A DNA stretch of 53,207 bases, from NCBI GenBank assembly GCA_014360055.1, contig JACIYH010000009.1, positions 1 to 53,207 on the forward strand, read 5' to 3'. Positions within the stretch are counted from its first letter, which is position 1; each line of letters starts with the position of its first letter. Shown in pieces: positions 17,396 through 27,129 of the stretch. The translations under genes and the position numbers were made by a program. The notes below the pieces were generated by a model. The model made no database searches and was not told the origin of the DNA. It saw nothing but the letters and a program-made list of their open reading frames with translations. This stretch comes from Bacillota bacterium. GTDB lineage: Bacteria > Bacillota > Sulfobacillia > JACIYH01.

Positions 17396-18931
17396 TCACC
17401 TCCTCTCCAGGCTGCGGGCCAGGACGTCGGCCACGTGCAGCACTTCTATGGGTAGGCGCTTCTTTTGCAGCGCCCCGGCGAACTGGCGCATGCAGGTCGG
17501 GCAGGCCGTAACCACAGCCTGCGCTCCGGTGTCACCCACCATCCCCGCCTTGTGGGAGATCATGGCCTCGGCCAGGGCCGGGTTGGTCAGGGGCACCTCT
17601 CCCCCGCCACCGCAGCAGCGGTCAGGCTCGGCCATCTCGCGCAGTTCCAGGCCCGGCACCAGACGGAGCAGGCGGCGCGGCTCCTCGCGCACCCCCTGGC
17701 CGCGGCTCAGGGTGCAGGGGTCGTGGTAGGTGACGGAGCTCAAACCAGCGACTCCCCCGATCAGATCGCGGGCGGCACCATCCAGGCTCTGGGCGAGGAA
17801 CTCACTGAAATCGTAGATACGGAAGGGAAGAGTGCCGCCGCTCGTCGGCCAGAAGGTCTTGGCGGTGTGCCCACAACCAGAGCAAATGGTGACCACCGCG
17901 TCCAGGCCCAGCCCGGCGAAGGCGTCCCGGTTCTTCCGCACCAGTGAGGTAGCCCGTTCACCCAGGCCGACTTCCTGTAGCGGCAGGCCGCAGCACACCT
18001 GGCCGGAGGGGATCACCACCTCCCAGCCGGCCGCGGAGAGAACCTGCACCGCCGACTCCGCCACACGGCGCAGTCGGGGGTGGGTGTTTATCAGGCAACC
18101 CACAAACAGGCCCACCGTACCCCTGGTCTCACCCCTCGCCCTGACCACTTCGGGGGTATCCTGCAAGAACGTGGTCCGGCCCCTGGGGACCGGGAACGCG
18201 GAACCGGCCTGCGGTAGCGTGGCGGCCAGATCGGATACGGCCGCCGGCAGCAGACCGGCCCGGGCCGCTTTGACCTTCATCCCGGCGATCACACCGGAGG
18301 GGTCCAGGTCGTGGGGGCAAACGGTCGAGCAAGCTCCGCAACCGGTGCACTCGTACAGCCCTTCGTCGCATGCCACCAGTTCCCGGTTCAGGCCGTCGCG
18401 CGGGTCGAACAGGTGACGGGCGAGCCGCACCAGCATGGCCGGCCCCGCATACCCGTGGGGATCTGCCGGGTACACCGGACAGCGCGAGACGCAGTTCAGA
18501 CACCGCACGCAGCGGCTGGCCACGCGGAAGGCGGCAAAGGCTTCCATGTCCACCTGCTCCGGCCCCTGACCCCGCTCCATCACCCGCTCCAGGAAGGTGC
18601 GCAGGGAGTCCTCCCGGCGGGTATAGGCGTCCAGGTCCACCTGCAGGTCTCTTACCACGGGCACGTTCCTGAGAGGCTCCACCGCCATCTCGGGGCGGGC
18701 CGGCTCCCGGCACATCAGCACCGGCCGTCCATCCACGCAGGCGGAGCACAAACCGCAGTGGCTGTTGCGGCAACTGTAGGAAAAGGAAAGAGTCCCATCC
18801 AGGTGGCGATAAACGTAGTTCACCACGTCGAGCACCGTCATGCCGGGTTCGTAGGGGTACTCGTACTCCCGCCACTTGGGCGCGGCGTCCCTTTCCGGGT
18901 CGAACCGCAATATCTTGACCCGCCCGGTCAT
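17396..18931 (-). CDS. TfrB-like iron-sulfur subunit: SdhB/FrdB fused to CCG (HdrB-type) domains
   Basis: The protein has 511 residues. Residues 1-100 form a plant-type [2Fe-2S] domain (SCRNSHCGLCSAC, further Cys in LMCREP). Residues 130-215 bind two clusters (CVRCLNCVSRCPVYP; CTGCGACSTVCPHDL). Residues 270-500 carry two cysteine-rich CCG domains (CCGLPLQEVG with CSGCGHT; CCGGGGEVP with CPTCMRQF), as in HdrB and GlpC. This architecture is that of thiol:fumarate reductase subunit B, which couples thiol oxidation to fumarate reduction in the cytoplasm. The gene is adjacent to the flavoprotein gene (stop TAG 18932, ATG 18931). No membrane anchor gene is present. The electron donor is unproven. 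Confidence 0.85.
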   Translation of the reverse strand: MTGRVKILRFDPERDAAPKWREYEYPYEPGMTVLDVVNYVYRHLDGTLSFSYSCRNSHCGLCSACVDGRPVLMCREPARPEMAVEPLRNVPVVRDLQVDLDAYTRREDSLRTFLERVMERGQGPEQVDMEAFAAFRVASRCVRCLNCVSRCPVYPADPHGYAGPAMLVRLARHLFDPRDGLNRELVACDEGLYECTGCGACSTVCPHDLDPSGVIAGMKVKAARAGLLPAAVSDLAATLPQAGSAFPVPRGRTTFLQDTPEVVRARGETRGTVGLFVGCLINTHPRLRRVAESAVQVLSAAGWEVVIPSGQVCCGLPLQEVGLGERATSLVRKNRDAFAGLGLDAVVTICSGCGHTAKTFWPTSGGTLPFRIYDFSEFLAQSLDGAARDLIGGVAGLSSVTYHDPCTLSRGQGVREEPRRLLRLVPGLELREMAEPDRCCGGGGEVPLTNPALAEAMISHKAGMVGDTGAQAVVTACPTCMRQFAGALQKKRLPIEVLHVADVLARSLERR

Positions 18932-20626
18932 CTACATCCCCTCCGGCTTGATCACTGACAGATCGGTGGGCCTGAAGCTCACCCGCAGGCCCTCTCCACT
19001 CCGTTGCAACACCACGTGCCGCAACCAGCCGACGTTGTCGGTGTCGGGATAGTCGCTGCGATAGTGCGCACCCCGGCTTTCGGCCCGGTGGGCAGCGCCC
19101 TCCAGCACGCACTCGGCAACCGACAGGAGCATCTCGTTCTCAAGCGCCTGCCTGAGATCCGCGTTCCACAAGAGTGTGGACGTGGCCAGCGAGGTCGCCG
19201 GCAACACCTCACCGCGCAGGCGCGATATGGCCTGTCTTGCTGCCTCCAGGCCCTGGGCGTTCCTGATCACGCCCACGTGCTGCCACATGATCTCTCTCAA
19301 CTGCTCACGTACCTGCCACGGGCGCGGTCCTGGGCTCCCGCTGGAGGCGAGCAGCCTCCGCACCTTCTCCTCCTCGCTTCGCACTTCGCCGGGGTCAGCC
19401 GCCCGCCACCGGGCATCACGGGCGTGGCGGGCCGCGGACCTTCCCGCCCTTACACCGGAGACCAGCAGTTCCGCCAGCGCATTCTGGCTGAGGCGGTTGG
19501 CCCCATGCACGCCCGCGGCTACCTCGCCGGCGGCGAACAGGCCAGGTACGGTGGCAGCCCAGTCCTCGTCCACCACAAGCCCTCCCATGAAGAAGTGGGC
19601 CGTGGGAGCCACTTCGATCATGTCCTTCTCGGGGTCCAATCCGATCTGACGGTAGGTCCGGTACAGGGCGGGGGTCTGGCGGGCGATAAAGCCGGGCGGC
19701 TGGAACCTCATGTCGCAGTACACGCCTCCCCGGGGGGAACCGCGGCCTTCCGCCACTTCGGTCACGATGGCGCGCGCCACCCGGTCCCGCGTCGACAGTT
19801 CCAGTCGCTCGGGGTCGTACCGCTCCATGAACCGCTCCCCCCGGCTGTTGAGCAGGCGGGAGTAGTACAGCAACCCGGCCAGAACCCCACGCAGGGAAGG
19901 CGGGTGCAAGAAACCAATAGGATAGAACTGTACAAACTCCATGTCCATGAGTTGAGCGCCCGCCTCCAGGGCCAGCGCATACCCATCCCCCGTGACGTCA
20001 GTGGGACAATCAGTGTTCTGGTATACATTCCCCGCTCCACCCGTGGCCAGCACCAGCGCCCGACACTGGAACAGAAGGGGCTCCGCCCTGGTCAGGTCGA
20101 CCCCAACCGCACCGAACACACCTTCTTGATCCACCAACAAGCGGGTGATCATGATGTTTTCATGGACGGGCACGTGCCGCCGGGCGAGGACGCTACCCAG
20201 GGTGCGCACTATCTCGCGGCCAGTGCGGTCCTCGAGGTACACGCACCGGTGGAACGAGTGACCACCGTCTATGCGCAGGAGATATGAGCGCCCGTCCTCT
20301 GACCTCTCCCACAGAGCCCCCATGCGCTCCAGTTCCACGATCCGCTCCGGCGCTTCGTCTACCAGCAGCCTGACCAGCCGCTGCTCGTTCATGAAGGCGC
20401 CACCTGCGACCGTATCCCTGAAATGGAGGTCGCGGTCGTCTCCGGGACGACCCCATGACCCCACCCCGGCAACGGCTCCCGGGGCCATGATGGTGGCACC
20501 GGAACGCTCCCTCTGCCCCTTGAGCACTACCGCCACCCTCACGCCATGCCTGCTGGCCTCACACGCAGCCATGAGACCTGCACCGCCGCCGCCAATCACC
20601 AGGACATCGGCGTCAAGCCGCGTCAA
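18932..20626 (-). CDS. TfrA/FrdA-like FAD-dependent reductase flavoprotein subunit
   Basis: The protein has about 564 residues. The FAD-binding VLVIGGGGAGLMAACEA (residues 8-24) is followed by the fumarate-reductase core: VLATGGAG, PTAHFFMGGLVV (His), HGANRLSQNAL (substrate Arg) and TRDRVARAI. The helical C-terminal domain is present. The usual histidine that binds FAD covalently is missing (SGATIMAPGAVAG at that place), so the flavin is probably non-covalent, as in soluble enzymes. TTG 20626 has AAAGGGG 8 bases upstream; GTG 20635 is an alternative. The substrate could be fumarate or another enoic acid, and NadB-like activity is less likely given the TfrB partner. Confidence 0.85.
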   Translation of the reverse strand: MTRLDADVLVIGGGGAGLMAACEASRHGVRVAVVLKGQRERSGATIMAPGAVAGVGSWGRPGDDRDLHFRDTVAGGAFMNEQRLVRLLVDEAPERIVELERMGALWERSEDGRSYLLRIDGGHSFHRCVYLEDRTGREIVRTLGSVLARRHVPVHENIMITRLLVDQEGVFGAVGVDLTRAEPLLFQCRALVLATGGAGNVYQNTDCPTDVTGDGYALALEAGAQLMDMEFVQFYPIGFLHPPSLRGVLAGLLYYSRLLNSRGERFMERYDPERLELSTRDRVARAIVTEVAEGRGSPRGGVYCDMRFQPPGFIARQTPALYRTYRQIGLDPEKDMIEVAPTAHFFMGGLVVDEDWAATVPGLFAAGEVAAGVHGANRLSQNALAELLVSGVRAGRSAARHARDARWRAADPGEVRSEEEKVRRLLASSGSPGPRPWQVREQLREIMWQHVGVIRNAQGLEAARQAISRLRGEVLPATSLATSTLLWNADLRQALENEMLLSVAECVLEGAAHRAESRGAHYRSDYPDTDNVGWLRHVVLQRSGEGLRVSFRPTDLSVIKPEGM

Positions 20627-20733
20627 AGGATGCACCCCTTTCGATGGGCTTTGTCTCACCAAGATAAACCGTCCCGCGCCAACCGAGGCTAACAGCGACC
20701 CCGCACACATATAACGATCAACAGAAAGGACTG

Positions 20734-21990
20734 TCAATGGATGGGGTAGGCAGCGCAGAGAGCCCTGACCTCCTCCCGCACGGCTTCGGCGGGTGAGCGG
20801 TCGAGCAGCACGTCGGCGATGAGGCGTCCTATGGTGCGCATCTCCGGCTCCTTCATACCCCGGGTGGTAACTGCAGGCGTGCCGATACGGATGCCGCTGG
20901 CGGTCATGGCCGGGCGGGGGTCAAACGGTATGGTGTTCTTGTTGACGGTGATGCCCGCCTGGCCCAGCAACCTTTCGGCCTTCTTACCCGTCATGCCACG
21001 GGCGCCCACGTCAACCAGCATGAGGTGGTTGTCCGTCCCGCCCGAGACCAGCCGGAACCCCTCCTGCACCAGGGTCTTCGCCAGCACGGCGGCGTTGCGC
21101 ACTACCTGCTGCTGATACTGCCTGAAGCCCTCGGTCAGCGCAAGCTTCAGGGCCACCGCCTTGGCGGCGATCACGTGCATGAGGGGACCGCCCTGGATGC
21201 CCGGGAACACCGCCTTGTCGATGGCCTCGGCGTACTTCTTCCGGCACAGGATCATGCCGCCCCGTGGCCCGCGCAGGGTCTTGTGGGTGGTGGTGGTCAC
21301 GAAGTCGGCATAGGGCACGGGGCTGGGGTGGACGCCCGCCGCGATCAGCCCGGCGATGTGTGCCATGTCCACCATCACCATGGCTCCAACCTCTTCCGCG
21401 ATCTGGGCGATGCGGGGGAAGTCGATGACCCGCGGGTAGGCACTCGCCCCCGCCACGATCAGCCGGGGACGGTGCTCCCTGGCCAGCCGGGCCAGTTCGT
21501 CGTAGTCGATGGTCTCGGTATCCCGCCTCACCCCGTAAGGCACAAAGCGGTAGTACTTACCCGAGATGTTGAGGGGATGCCCGTGGGTCAGGTGCCCGCC
21601 GTGGCTGAGGTCCATCCCCAGCACCACGTCCCCAGGCTGCAGCACCGCGAAGTACACGGCCGTGTTCGCCTGGGCCCCGGAATGGGGTTGCACGTTGGCG
21701 TGTTCGGCGCCAAAGAGCTGCTTGGCCCTTTCCCGCGCCAGGTCCTCCACCGCGTCTACATACTCGCAGCCGCCGTAGTACCTGGCGCCCGGCAAGCCCT
21801 CTGCGTACTTGCTGGTCAGCACCGACCCCTGCGCCCACATCACCTCCGGTGGAGCGTAGTTCTCGGAAGCAATCAGTTCCAGGCCATCCTCCTGCCGCTC
21901 CAGTTCACGCTCGATGGCCTCCGCCACCTCGGGATCGACGGCCCGCAAACCCTCCTGACTGTAAGAAGCCGACATGCGCCAGCGGCTCAC
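20734..21990 (-). CDS. glyA: Serine hydroxymethyltransferase
   Basis: This PLP enzyme of 418 residues interconverts serine and glycine with tetrahydrofolate. Complete family motifs are visible: [25 protein letters not shown], the PLP lysine in [14 protein letters not shown], and TAVTTRG near the C-terminus in the form [13 protein letters not shown] 21990 follows a GGGGGGAGAG site; ATG 21975 is an alternative. It lies 30 bp downstream of the cysteine-synthase-like gene and 108 bp upstream of the reductase flavoprotein gene. It is thus likely part of the sigma-54-controlled transcript rather than a stand-alone housekeeping gene, which is unusual for glyA. Confidence 0.93.
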   Translation of the reverse strand: MSRWRMSASYSQEGLRAVDPEVAEAIERELERQEDGLELIASENYAPPEVMWAQGSVLTSKYAEGLPGARYYGGCEYVDAVEDLARERAKQLFGAEHANVQPHSGAQANTAVYFAVLQPGDVVLGMDLSHGGHLTHGHPLNISGKYYRFVPYGVRRDTETIDYDELARLAREHRPRLIVAGASAYPRVIDFPRIAQIAEEVGAMVMVDMAHIAGLIAAGVHPSPVPYADFVTTTTHKTLRGPRGGMILCRKKYAEAIDKAVFPGIQGGPLMHVIAAKAVALKLALTEGFRQYQQQVVRNAAVLAKTLVQEGFRLVSGGTDNHLMLVDVGARGMTGKKAERLLGQAGITVNKNTIPFDPRPAMTASGIRIGTPAVTTRGMKEPEMRTIGRLIADVLLDRSPAEAVREEVRALCAAYPIH

Positions 21991-22020
21991 TTCTCTCCCC
22001 CCCAACCGCCGTTCAGTGGC

Positions 22021-22947
22021 CTACTCGACCAGCCCTGCCGACAGGTATCTCTCACCTCCATCGGGTAGCAAGGTGACCACCGTCTTACCCGGTCCGAGTT
22101 CCTCCGCCACTTTGATGGCGGTCCACACGTTGGTCCCCGAGGAGACACCCACGAAGAGCCCCTCCAGGCGCGCCAGCGACCGTGCCGTGCGCAGAGCCTC
22201 CTCGTCGGGAACCACCAGGATGCGGTCGATCACCTGCCGGTCCAGAACCTCCGGGATGAGTCCGTCCCCGATGCCCTGCTGGATGTGGTGTCCCATTTTC
22301 CCGCCCGACAGGACGGCGGCGTTCTCCGGCTCGGCCGCCACCACCAGGCAACCCGGATAGCGTGACTTGAGTTCCCGGCCGACGCCCGTGATGGTGCCGC
22401 CGGTGCCGATCCCGCTCACGAAGGCGTCCACGGGGCCGTCCACGTCCATCAGGATTTCGTGGGCCGTCACCTTGCTGTGCACGTCCGGGTTGTCAGGGTT
22501 GGCAAACTGGTTCACCCAGAACACCCGGGGGTCCTCTTCCGCCATCCGGCGGGCCGCCTCCATGGCTCTGCGGATGGCCTCCCCGATGTCCTCACCGGCC
22601 GGGGTGAGCACAACCTCGGCCCCGTAGGCCCGCATCAGCAACTGCCGCTCGCGGCTCATGTTCTCCGGCATCACGATGCGCACCCTGAGCCCCAGCGCCG
22701 CACCGACCATGGCCAGGCCGATGCCCTGGTTGCCGCTGGTCGCCTCTACCAGGATGGTGTCGGGGCGGATCAGACCCCGCTGGCGCGCGCACTGCACCAT
22801 CCACCAGGCGGTGCGGCTCTTCACGCTGCCGCCCGGGTTGAGGTTCTCCAGCTTCACCAGGAGCCGGCACCCGGTGTGTCCCCCCACCCTCTGCAACTGG
22901 ACGAGGGGCGTCCCGCCGATGACGTCCAGCAACGAACGGTAGACCAA
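22021..22947 (-). CDS. Cysteine synthase family PLP enzyme (CysK/CysM type)
   Basis: This 308-residue fold-type II PLP enzyme forms cysteine or an analogue from O-acetylserine or a related activated serine. Motifs are VIGGTPLVQL, the PLP lysine in NPGGSVKSRTAWW, EATSGNQGIGLAMVGAA, GIGTGGTITGVGREL and VGVSSGTN. The usual Asp after the lysine (SVKDR) is Ser here, so substrate preference may be altered. TTG 22947 is chosen behind GGGAGAGG; GTG 22953 is possible. It is the first gene after the predicted -24/-12 promoter at 23106-23120 and lies 30 bp before glyA. Confidence 0.88.
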   Translation of the reverse strand: MVYRSLLDVIGGTPLVQLQRVGGHTGCRLLVKLENLNPGGSVKSRTAWWMVQCARQRGLIRPDTILVEATSGNQGIGLAMVGAALGLRVRIVMPENMSRERQLLMRAYGAEVVLTPAGEDIGEAIRRAMEAARRMAEEDPRVFWVNQFANPDNPDVHSKVTAHEILMDVDGPVDAFVSGIGTGGTITGVGRELKSRYPGCLVVAAEPENAAVLSGGKMGHHIQQGIGDGLIPEVLDRQVIDRILVVPDEEALRTARSLARLEGLFVGVSSGTNVWTAIKVAEELGPGKTVVTLLPDGGERYLSAGLVE

Positions 22948-23105
22948 TAGCACCTCTCCCTTGTCAACAACGTTTCCCGGCACGCCACCCACGCCCGAGC
23001 CCGCCGAACGACCCCCTGCTACACCCCCCTTCCCCTGTCGACGGCATGGGGACCGCAGGCGGTCATGAGTCCCGCCTGCGGGGAGTCTCCCCGCGTTATC
23101 GTGGC

Positions 23106-23120
23106 GCAAGAAATGTGCCA
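23106..23120 (-). promoter_or_regulatory. Predicted sigma-54 (-24/-12) promoter of the cysK-glyA-tfr operon
   Basis: On the minus strand the sequence reads TGGCAC-ATTTC-TTGC, an exact match to the TGGCAC-N5-TTGC core of sigma-54 promoters, with GG at -24 and GC at -12. Transcription would start near 23095, about 150 bases before the cysK-like start. A gene for a sigma-54 activator diverges from the same intergenic region. Confidence 0.8.
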
Positions 23121-23173
23121 CTCTGCCGACGGCGGATTGTCCAGAATCTCAACGGTCCGGCCCGCACCGCACC

Positions 23174-23200
23174 GTCTCACGGCGTCTCATTCTGTCTCAT
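23174..23200. promoter_or_regulatory. Predicted upstream activator sites: three GTCTCA[C/T] repeats at 10-bp spacing
   Basis: GTCTCAC (23174-23180), GTCTCAT (23184-23190) and GTCTCAT (23194-23200) are exact helical-turn repeats. GGGAC follows at 23204 and again at 23216 in the opposite sense. They lie about 80-125 bases upstream of the predicted sigma-54 start, the usual position for enhancer-binding-protein sites, and just before the activator gene, which allows autoregulation. Confidence 0.65.
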
Positions 23201-23277
23201 TTTGGGACGCAGAACGGGACAAACGACAGGGATCGGGCGGGTCAACCGCGAATAACCCCCCGGGGGGTGGTGGGGCT

Positions 23278-25125
23278 GTGACGAGTATCATGGAGGAGCG
23301 CCTGCAGAGTTTCCTGCAGCGGGTGTGCCAGGCGGTGGCGACCGTACTCCAGTTGGACGTTACGGTGGTGGACCACCAATTGCGGCGGGTGGCCGGGACC
23401 GGCCCCTACGCGGCGCAGGTGGGTCAGCCGGTGCCGCCCTCGTCTTCCTTCGCGGAAGTCATGCGCACGGGCAAACCCCGCATCATACTCCATCCCCGGG
23501 AGGACCCGGCCTGCCAGAGCTGCGAAGCCGCAACCGAGTGCCAGGAGACCTGCCACGTCTCCTACCCCCTCGAAGCCGCGGACCGCCCCATCGGCGTCCT
23601 CGCACTGGTGGGTTTCACCCGGGAACAGCAGCAGCGCATGTCCGACCAGGCCCCCCAGTACCTCGCCTTCATCGAGCAAATGGCCCGCCTGGTGGAGAAC
23701 GCGGCCGAGAACATCGACATCGCCCGCGCCCTGCAGGAGGCACGCGACCAGCTGCGGGGCGTGGTGGAGGCGGTGCGGGAAGGCATCATTGCGGTGGATG
23801 CCCAGGGGAAGGTCATCTGCTGCAACCGTGCGGCCGCTGCCATCCTGCGCCTCGGCGACGTAGACCCGGTCGGGAGACAACTATCCGAGTTCCTCCCCCA
23901 CGCCCCCATGCTCGACATCCTGTCCACGGGAGCCGGTTACGTCAACCGGGAGGTGACCATCCCTTCGCCGGCGGGGACGCTGCGTCACATGAGTACGGGC
24001 ACGCCCCTGCTCAGCAACGGCAGCGTGGTGGGCGCGGTGGCACTCCTGAAGAGCCTGGAAGAAGTGCACCAGATGGCCTACGACCTCTCGGAAGGCCAGC
24101 CCGACCAGCCCATCGACCACATCCTGGGGGTGGCGCCCTCCCTGCAACAGGCGAAGCAGCTGGCCCTGCGGGCAGCGTCCGGTTCGGCCACCGTCCTCCT
24201 GCTGGGGGAAAGCGGAACTGGCAAGGAGCTGTTCGCCCGCGCCATCCACTACCACAGCCCGCGCGGCACCCGGCCCTTCGTGGCCGTCAATTGCGCCGCC
24301 GTGCCCGAGGACCTGCTGGAATCCGAGTTGTTCGGATACGAAGAGGGCGCCTTCACGGGTGCCCGCAAGGGCGGCAAACCGGGCAAGTTCGAGCTCGCCC
24401 ACGGCGGTACCCTGTTCCTGGACGAGGTGGCGGACTGCTCGCTCCGGCTGCAGGCCAAGCTCCTGCGCGCCCTCGACCGGGGAGAAGTGCAGCGGGTGGG
24501 GGGCACCCGGGTCCTCACCGTGGACGTCAGGGTGGTGGCTGCCACCAACAAAGACCTGGAAGAGATGGTGCGGCAGCGGGAGTTCCGCGAGGACCTCTAC
24601 TTCCGGCTCAATGTGATCCCCATCCAGATACCGCCCCTGCGCGAGCGCAGGACGGACGTCCTCCCCCTGTTCGGGCACTTCCTCCACAAGCACGCCCTCA
24701 ACATGCACCGCACCGTGCCCGATGTCGCCCGCGAGACCGCGCGCCTGCTGGAGCAGTACTGGTGGCCGGGAAACGTGCGGGAACTGGAGAACGTGGCCCA
24801 GTACGTGCTGCACGCCTGCCGGGGTGAGGTGGTCGAGCCGCAGCACCTGCCCCCCCGCCTCCTGCGATCCCTTCAGCCCGCAGAGCCCCCCGCACAAGCA
24901 GCCCACGGCGCGGTGTGCTCGGCCTGCCATGGCGTCCACACCACGGGGGCGGGCGGAGGCGACAGTGGGAACCTGATTACCTCCGCGGAGTGGGAGCGAC
25001 AGGCCATTGCCGACGGCCTGCGGCGCCTGGGTAAGACTCCCCGCGCGAAGGAAATCCTGGCGGCGCAACTGGGCATGAGCCGCTCCACCATCTACCGCAA
25101 GATAAAAGAGTACGGCCTCCACTAA
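23278..25125 (+). CDS. Sigma-54-dependent transcriptional activator (GAF/PAS, AAA+, Fis-type HTH)
   Basis: The protein has about 615 residues. An N-terminal GAF-like sensor (1-150) has a cysteine cluster at about residues 79, 82, 88 and 92 ([15 protein letters not shown]). A PAS-like segment follows ([19 protein letters not shown]). The AAA+ domain (about 285-520) has Walker A GESGTGKE, the sigma-54-contacting GAFTGA loop, Walker [11 protein letters not shown] and the arginine fingers. A Fis-type HTH ends the protein ([20 protein letters not shown]). GTG 23278 has a GGTGGTGGGG ribosome binding site; ATG 23290 is an alternative. Transcribed away from the cysK-glyA-tfr operon, it is that operon's probable activator. 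Confidence 0.93.
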   Translation: MTSIMEERLQSFLQRVCQAVATVLQLDVTVVDHQLRRVAGTGPYAAQVGQPVPPSSSFAEVMRTGKPRIILHPREDPACQSCEAATECQETCHVSYPLEAADRPIGVLALVGFTREQQQRMSDQAPQYLAFIEQMARLVENAAENIDIARALQEARDQLRGVVEAVREGIIAVDAQGKVICCNRAAAAILRLGDVDPVGRQLSEFLPHAPMLDILSTGAGYVNREVTIPSPAGTLRHMSTGTPLLSNGSVVGAVALLKSLEEVHQMAYDLSEGQPDQPIDHILGVAPSLQQAKQLALRAASGSATVLLLGESGTGKELFARAIHYHSPRGTRPFVAVNCAAVPEDLLESELFGYEEGAFTGARKGGKPGKFELAHGGTLFLDEVADCSLRLQAKLLRALDRGEVQRVGGTRVLTVDVRVVAATNKDLEEMVRQREFREDLYFRLNVIPIQIPPLRERRTDVLPLFGHFLHKHALNMHRTVPDVARETARLLEQYWWPGNVRELENVAQYVLHACRGEVVEPQHLPPRLLRSLQPAEPPAQAAHGAVCSACHGVHTTGAGGGDSGNLITSAEWERQAIADGLRRLGKTPRAKEILAAQLGMSRSTIYRKIKEYGLH

Positions 25126-25226
25126 CCCATCTCGCCCGGGTCACGGCCAACCCGTCCGAACGTGGTACTGGCGCACCGGCCCACACCGGCACGCAGCGGG
25201 CGGACACCGGCTCGCGCGGTTCCCTG

Positions 25227-25691
25227 TCAGGCGAGGTGGCGGCGCAGGTTGGCCATCTCGATGGCGGCTTGGGCGGCGTCGAAGCCCTTGTTCCCCATTT
25301 TGGTGCCCGCCCGCTCGATGGCCTGCTCCAGGTTGTCGGCGGTGACGATGCCGAAAATGGTGGGTACGCCGGTATCCAGGCCCACCTTGGCGATCCCCTT
25401 GGTGACCTCGGCGGCCACGTACTCGAAGTGGGGAGTCGACCCCCGGATGATGGCGCCCAGGCATATCACGGCGTCATAGCGGCCCGACCGCGCCATGTGC
25501 AGCGCCACGCCCGGGATCTCGAACCCGCCCGGCACCCAGGCGACGGTGATGTCCTCGTCGGCCACCCCGTGACGGGAGAGGGCATCCAGGGCCCCGCCCA
25601 GCAGCCGGGAGGAAATGAACTCGTTGAAGCGGCTGACTACGATGCCGATCTTGAGCCCCTGGCCCAGCAACTCACCCTGGTAAACCTTCAT
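25227..25691 (-). CDS. ribH: 6,7-dimethyl-8-ribityllumazine synthase
   Basis: This protein has 154 residues. It condenses 5-amino-6-ribitylaminouracil with dihydroxybutanone phosphate, the penultimate riboflavin step. Family motifs are present: [46 protein letters not shown] (with the catalytic-region His) and [17 protein letters not shown], then [12 protein letters not shown] 25691 gives the standard length. It is the last gene of the ribD-ribE-ribBA-ribH operon, 121 bp after ribBA. Confidence 0.96.
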   Translation of the reverse strand: MKVYQGELLGQGLKIGIVVSRFNEFISSRLLGGALDALSRHGVADEDITVAWVPGGFEIPGVALHMARSGRYDAVICLGAIIRGSTPHFEYVAAEVTKGIAKVGLDTGVPTIFGIVTADNLEQAIERAGTKMGNKGFDAAQAAIEMANLRRHLA

Positions 25692-25812
25692 TTCTCCACT
25701 GCCCCTCTCTATCGTTCGTGTAGGTGCCCGCGGGTTACACGGGCCGCAGTCTGTAAGGCGGTCTACGTCCGCGTCGTAGCAAGCCGCCCCCGGTAGAAGT
25801 ACCGGCTGCCCC

Positions 25813-27033
25813 TCAGTCGTCCAGGCCATCCAGGAGATGACCCAGCTTCTCCCGCTTGGTCTTCAGGTAGCGGGCGTTGATGCGGTTGGGCTTCACCTGG
25901 ATGGGGACGCGCTCGACGATCTCCAGCCCGTAGCCGGCCAGGGCCGCATACTTGCGGGGGTTGTTGGTGAGCAGCAACATGCGGCGCACCCCCAGGTCCG
26001 CCAGTACCTGGGCCCCGGTGCCGTAGTCGCGGGCGTCAGGAGGAAAGCCCAGCTTCACGTTGGCCTCCACCGTATCCAGTCCGGCATCCTGCAGCGCGTA
26101 GGCACGGATCTTGTTGGCCAGGCCGATGCCCCGGCCCTCCTGGCGCATGTAGAGTACGACCCCCCGGCCGGCCTCCTGCACCATGTGCATGGCCCGCTCC
26201 AGTTGCTCGCCGCAATCGCAGCGCAACGAGCCAAAGGTATCGCCGGTGAGACACTCCGAGTGCACCCTCACCAGGACGGGCTCATCCCCGGCGATCTCCC
26301 CCTTGACCAGGGCCACGTGGCACTTGCCCGTGAGGAGGTCCTCGTAGGCATGGAGCTGGAAGTCTCCGTACCGGGTGGGCAGCACCGTGCTGGCGATGCG
26401 TCTTACCAGCCGGTCGGTGCGCATGCGGTACTTGATGATCTCTTCGATGGTAATGATCTTCAGGCCGTGCTCCCGCGCGAACTCGACCAGTTGCGGTAGC
26501 CTGGCCATGGTGCCGTCCTCGTTCATGATCTCGCAGATCACGCCGGCCGGGTAGAGCCCGGCCATGCGGGCCAGGTCCACCGCTGCCTCGGTATGCCCGG
26601 GCCGGCGCAGCACTCCCCCCTCTTTGGCGCGCAGGGGGAAGATGTGTCCCGGCCGCACCAGGTCCTCGGGCCGCGTAGCGGGGTCGATGACCGCCTTCAC
26701 GGTCATGGCCCGCTCGTGGGCCGAAATGCCGGTGGTGCAGTGGCGGGAATCCACGGACACCGTGAACGCCGTCCCCATATGGTCGCCCTGCGCGGGCACC
26801 ATGATGGGGATCTGCAGTTCGTCCAGGCGCTCCCCCACGATGGGCAGGCAGATCAGTCCCCGCCCGTACCGGGCCATGAAGTTGATGGCCTCCGGGGTGA
26901 CCTTCTCTGCCGCCATGACCAGGTCGCCCTCGTTCTCGCGGCTCTCGTCGTCGACCACGACCACCATGCGGCCCTGCCGGATCTCCTCCAGCACCTCGGG
27001 CACGGTAGCGAATATTGCCGTGTCTTCAGCCAC
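25813..27033 (-). CDS. ribBA: Bifunctional DHBP synthase / GTP cyclohydrolase II
   Basis: The 406-residue fusion supplies both riboflavin precursors. The N-terminal RibB domain makes dihydroxybutanone phosphate ([51 protein letters not shown]). The C-terminal RibA domain opens GTP, with zinc ligands in [19 protein letters not shown] and the [10 protein letters not shown] block. Length and motifs are complete. It follows ribE by 96 bp in the operon order ribD-ribE-ribBA-ribH typical of Bacillota. Confidence 0.96.
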   Translation of the reverse strand: MAEDTAIFATVPEVLEEIRQGRMVVVVDDESRENEGDLVMAAEKVTPEAINFMARYGRGLICLPIVGERLDELQIPIMVPAQGDHMGTAFTVSVDSRHCTTGISAHERAMTVKAVIDPATRPEDLVRPGHIFPLRAKEGGVLRRPGHTEAAVDLARMAGLYPAGVICEIMNEDGTMARLPQLVEFAREHGLKIITIEEIIKYRMRTDRLVRRIASTVLPTRYGDFQLHAYEDLLTGKCHVALVKGEIAGDEPVLVRVHSECLTGDTFGSLRCDCGEQLERAMHMVQEAGRGVVLYMRQEGRGIGLANKIRAYALQDAGLDTVEANVKLGFPPDARDYGTGAQVLADLGVRRMLLLTNNPRKYAALAGYGLEIVERVPIQVKPNRINARYLKTKREKLGHLLDGLDD

Positions 27034-27129
27034 TTCCGCGCCTCCCTCGCCCCTCCATATCCCAAACTGCCAACCGCCCTGCCGGGTCCCGGAACCACTG
27101 TCGTGGCGGACCAGGCGCGTTGGCGCCCC

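Noticed and set aside
20640-20665. TGGCGC...-like sequence upstream of the flavoprotein gene as a second sigma-54 promoter
   Set aside because: The -12 GC element is missing at the right distance; the match is only to the -24 half.
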